Positions 62,518-64,000 of a stretch of 64,000 nt of DNA are shown one piece after another. The number at the start of each line of letters is the position of its first letter. Position 1 is the stretch's first letter. The stretch covers positions 62,001-126,000 of the forward strand of contig NZ_QLIX01000004.1 of the NCBI RefSeq assembly GCF_003258945.1, written 5' to 3'. Both the position numbers and the translations under genes were made by a program. Source of the stretch: Roseicella frigidaeris. GTDB taxonomy: Bacteria > Pseudomonadota > Alphaproteobacteria > Acetobacterales > Acetobacteraceae. The notes under the pieces are model-generated. The model did no database searches and was not told the DNA's origin. It was given only the letters and a program-made list of their open reading frames with translations.

Positions 62518-63456
62518 TCAGCCCAGGGCCGCCCGCGCCGCCGCGGCATCCTCGGCGATCGCCGCCTTCAGCGTCTCGAGATCGGCGAATTTGGCATCCG
62601 GCCGCAGGAAATGCAGCAGCCGCACGCCGATCTCCTGGCCGTAGAGATCGCCCGACCAGTCGAAGACATAGGTCTCGAGCCGCGTTTCCGGGTCGCCGCC
62701 GAGGGTCGGCCGGCGGCCGATATTGGCGACGCCCTTGGCCTCCGTGCCGTCCGGCAGCGCCACCGTCACGGCATAGACGCCGCGCGCCGGCTCCAGGTGC
62801 CGCCCCAGCCACAGATTGGCGGTCGGCCAGCCCAGCACCCGGCCGAGCTTGTCGCCATGCACCACCGTGCCGCGGATCTCCCAGGGGCGGCCGAGCATGC
62901 CGGTCGCCCGCTCGGGATAGCCGTCCTGCAGCGCCCGGCGGATGCGGGTGGAGGAGATGGGGCCCTGGGCATCGGTCAGCGGCGGCACGATGGTCAGGCC
63001 GATCCCGGCCGCCTCGGCCAGTTCGGAGAGCCGCTCCGCATCCCCGCCGCGGCGATGCCCGAAGGCGAAGTCCTGGCCGCAGGCGAGGTGCACGGCGCCC
63101 AGGCCCTGGCGCAGCACCTGCTGGAAGAAGGCCTCGGCCGGCATGGCGGCCAGCGCCTCGTCGAAGCGCAGCGCATAGACCACCGCCGCGCCGGCCGCCC
63201 CCAGCGCCGCCGCCTTGGCCGGCAGCAGGGTCAGCCGGAAGGGCGGGTCGTCGGGGCGGAAATGCTCGCGCGGATGCGGCTCGAAGGTGAGCGCGGCGAG
63301 CGGCGCGCCGGGCCGCGCCTGGTGCGCCGCATGCAGCACGGCGAGGTGCCCGCGATGCACCCCGTCCATGTTGCCGAGCGCGATGCTGGCGCCGCGCAGC
63401 CCCTCCGGCACGTCGTGCCAATCCGCGACGACCGTCGGGAGGCGCGGGTCGGTCAT
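62518..63456 (-). CDS. ribF: Bifunctional riboflavin kinase / FAD synthetase
   Basis: 312 residues. N-terminal nucleotidyltransferase with GNMDGVHRGHLAVL and the SSTRIRRAL loop; C-terminal riboflavin kinase with RVLGWPTANL, GVYAVTVAL and GVANIGRRPT. Converts riboflavin to FMN and then FAD. The start overlaps the maoC stop (ATGA), so they are co-translated. Upstream of ileS and lspA as in many bacteria. Confidence 0.96.
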   Translation of the reverse strand: MTDPRLPTVVADWHDVPEGLRGASIALGNMDGVHRGHLAVLHAAHQARPGAPLAALTFEPHPREHFRPDDPPFRLTLLPAKAAALGAAGAAVVYALRFDEALAAMPAEAFFQQVLRQGLGAVHLACGQDFAFGHRRGGDAERLSELAEAAGIGLTIVPPLTDAQGPISSTRIRRALQDGYPERATGMLGRPWEIRGTVVHGDKLGRVLGWPTANLWLGRHLEPARGVYAVTVALPDGTEAKGVANIGRRPTLGGDPETRLETYVFDWSGDLYGQEIGVRLLHFLRPDAKFADLETLKAAIAEDAAAARAALG

Positions 63457-63920
63457 TCCGCCGCCCGCGTCCCGGCGGCGATGGCGGCCTGGGGGCGGGC
63501 GGTGCGGCTGGGGACGGAGACATAGGCCTCGCCCTCCAGCACCGGCTTGCCCCGCACGGCGCAGACGGTGCGCAGCGTCGCCCGGTGCTTCTCCGGGTGC
63601 AGCGCCAGCACCTCGACGGTGGCCGTCACCGTCTCGCCGATCCGGACGGGGGCCCGGAATTGCAGGCTCTGCGCCATGTAGATGGTCCCCGGGCCGGGAA
63701 GCTGCGTCCCCAGCACCTTGGTGATCAGCCCGGCCGCCAGCATGCCATGGGCGATGCGCTCGCCGAAGATCGTGTCCTTCGCGTAATCGGCGTTGAGGTG
63801 CATCGGGTTGGTGTCGCCGGTCACGGCGGCGAAGAGGACGATATCGGCCTCGGTGATGGTCTTGCCGAAGCTGGCCGTCTGGCCGACCGAGAGATCCTCG
63901 AAGAACATGCCGTCGGACAT
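63453..63920 (-). CDS. MaoC family dehydratase (hot-dog fold)
   Basis: 155 residues. The (R)-hydratase 2 motif is ITEADIVLFAAVTGDTNPMHLNADYAKDTIFGERIAHGMLAAGLI, with the catalytic Asp and His of the hot-dog family. Hydrates enoyl-CoA or acts in fatty acid or polyester metabolism; substrate uncertain. It overlaps ribF by 4 bases. Start at 63920 preceded by a modest GGAGCG site. The right-hand end of the window has no further gene. Confidence 0.9.
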   Translation of the reverse strand: MSDGMFFEDLSVGQTASFGKTITEADIVLFAAVTGDTNPMHLNADYAKDTIFGERIAHGMLAAGLITKVLGTQLPGPGTIYMAQSLQFRAPVRIGETVTATVEVLALHPEKHRATLRTVCAVRGKPVLEGEAYVSVPSRTARPQAAIAAGTRAAE

Positions 63921-64000
63921 CGACGCTCCTGGGACTGGCTTGCGCCCCCAGCTACAGCGGATCGCGCCGGGGCGGAAGCGCCGGGCCGGAAGGGCACGGC

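Overview
The window is high-GC DNA, about 70% by eye, densely packed with genes. It looks like chromosome of an Acetobacteraceae-type alphaproteobacterium (Roseomonas and relatives). The evidence is the zapE-mdh-sucCDAB block, an alphaproteobacterial acpP-fabF-mltG cluster, an LDH-type malate dehydrogenase, an MmcB-like nuclease, a cyanide-insensitive bd oxidase and an InhA-like isonitrile hydratase. No rRNA, tRNA, CRISPR array, phage gene or transposase gene was found. The genus is an inference.

Layout. 0-3 kb: flagellar stator genes (3' end of a motB-like gene, then motA), mmcB, an Rrf2 regulator, pterin dehydratase and a small zincin. 3-9 kb: serine protease, a methyltransferase-like gene, then a leftward operon tesA-thpR-DUF2946-ycnI-PCu(A)C (RNA repair and copper handling); a ybbA-like ABC ATPase lies divergent to tesA, followed by a tiny lipoprotein. 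9-12 kb: acpP-fabF-mltG. 12-17 kb: amidohydrolase, amide-type ABC binding protein, MATE pump with its HxlR regulator. 17-22 kb: a four-gene leftward cluster encoding an atypical cytochrome P450, a DyP-type peroxidase and two unrecognised proteins. 22-27 kb: ClC channel, isonitrile hydratase, DUF454 protein, a small helical protein, ahcY. 27-38 kb: sugar dehydrogenase plus dihaem cytochrome c, then zapE-mdh-sucCD-sucAB. 38-46 kb: small proteins, SDR, cydAB plus a 32-residue DUF2474-like subunit, EcsC, a molybdopterin oxidoreductase, an AbrB/Doc toxin-antitoxin pair. 46-49 kb: hslVU. 48.6-55.4 kb: two paralogous DUF6502-DUF5666 gene pairs around an orphan sensor kinase and a Thr/Pro/His-rich small protein. 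55-64 kb: two divergent aldehyde dehydrogenases, lspA, ileS, ribF, maoC.

Two layers of non-coding structure stand out. First, a family of hairpin elements (called A, B, C, D and E here) sits mostly between the 3' ends of convergent genes at about 2.4, 3.2, 8.9, 42.8 and 58.7 kb. Two other sites are 51.6 kb, after a rightward gene, and 30.3 kb, between two rightward genes. Several copies supply the stop codon of the adjoining gene, many end in CTAG, and the A copies are near-identical over 60 bp. Second, four GTGGGA-type palindromes lie at the starts of the genes in the 50.8-53.1 kb island. In two of them the palindrome fills the 17-bp spacer of a recognisable promoter. This suggests a small local regulon around the DUF6502 proteins, which carry a helix-turn-helix-like stretch.

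The best candidates for something undescribed are (i) the duplicated DUF6502/DUF5666 module with its shared operator and orphan kinase, (ii) the P450/DyP/two-unknown cluster, whose P450 lacks the I-helix acid-Thr pair, and (iii) the CTAG-bounded hairpin elements at gene 3' ends.
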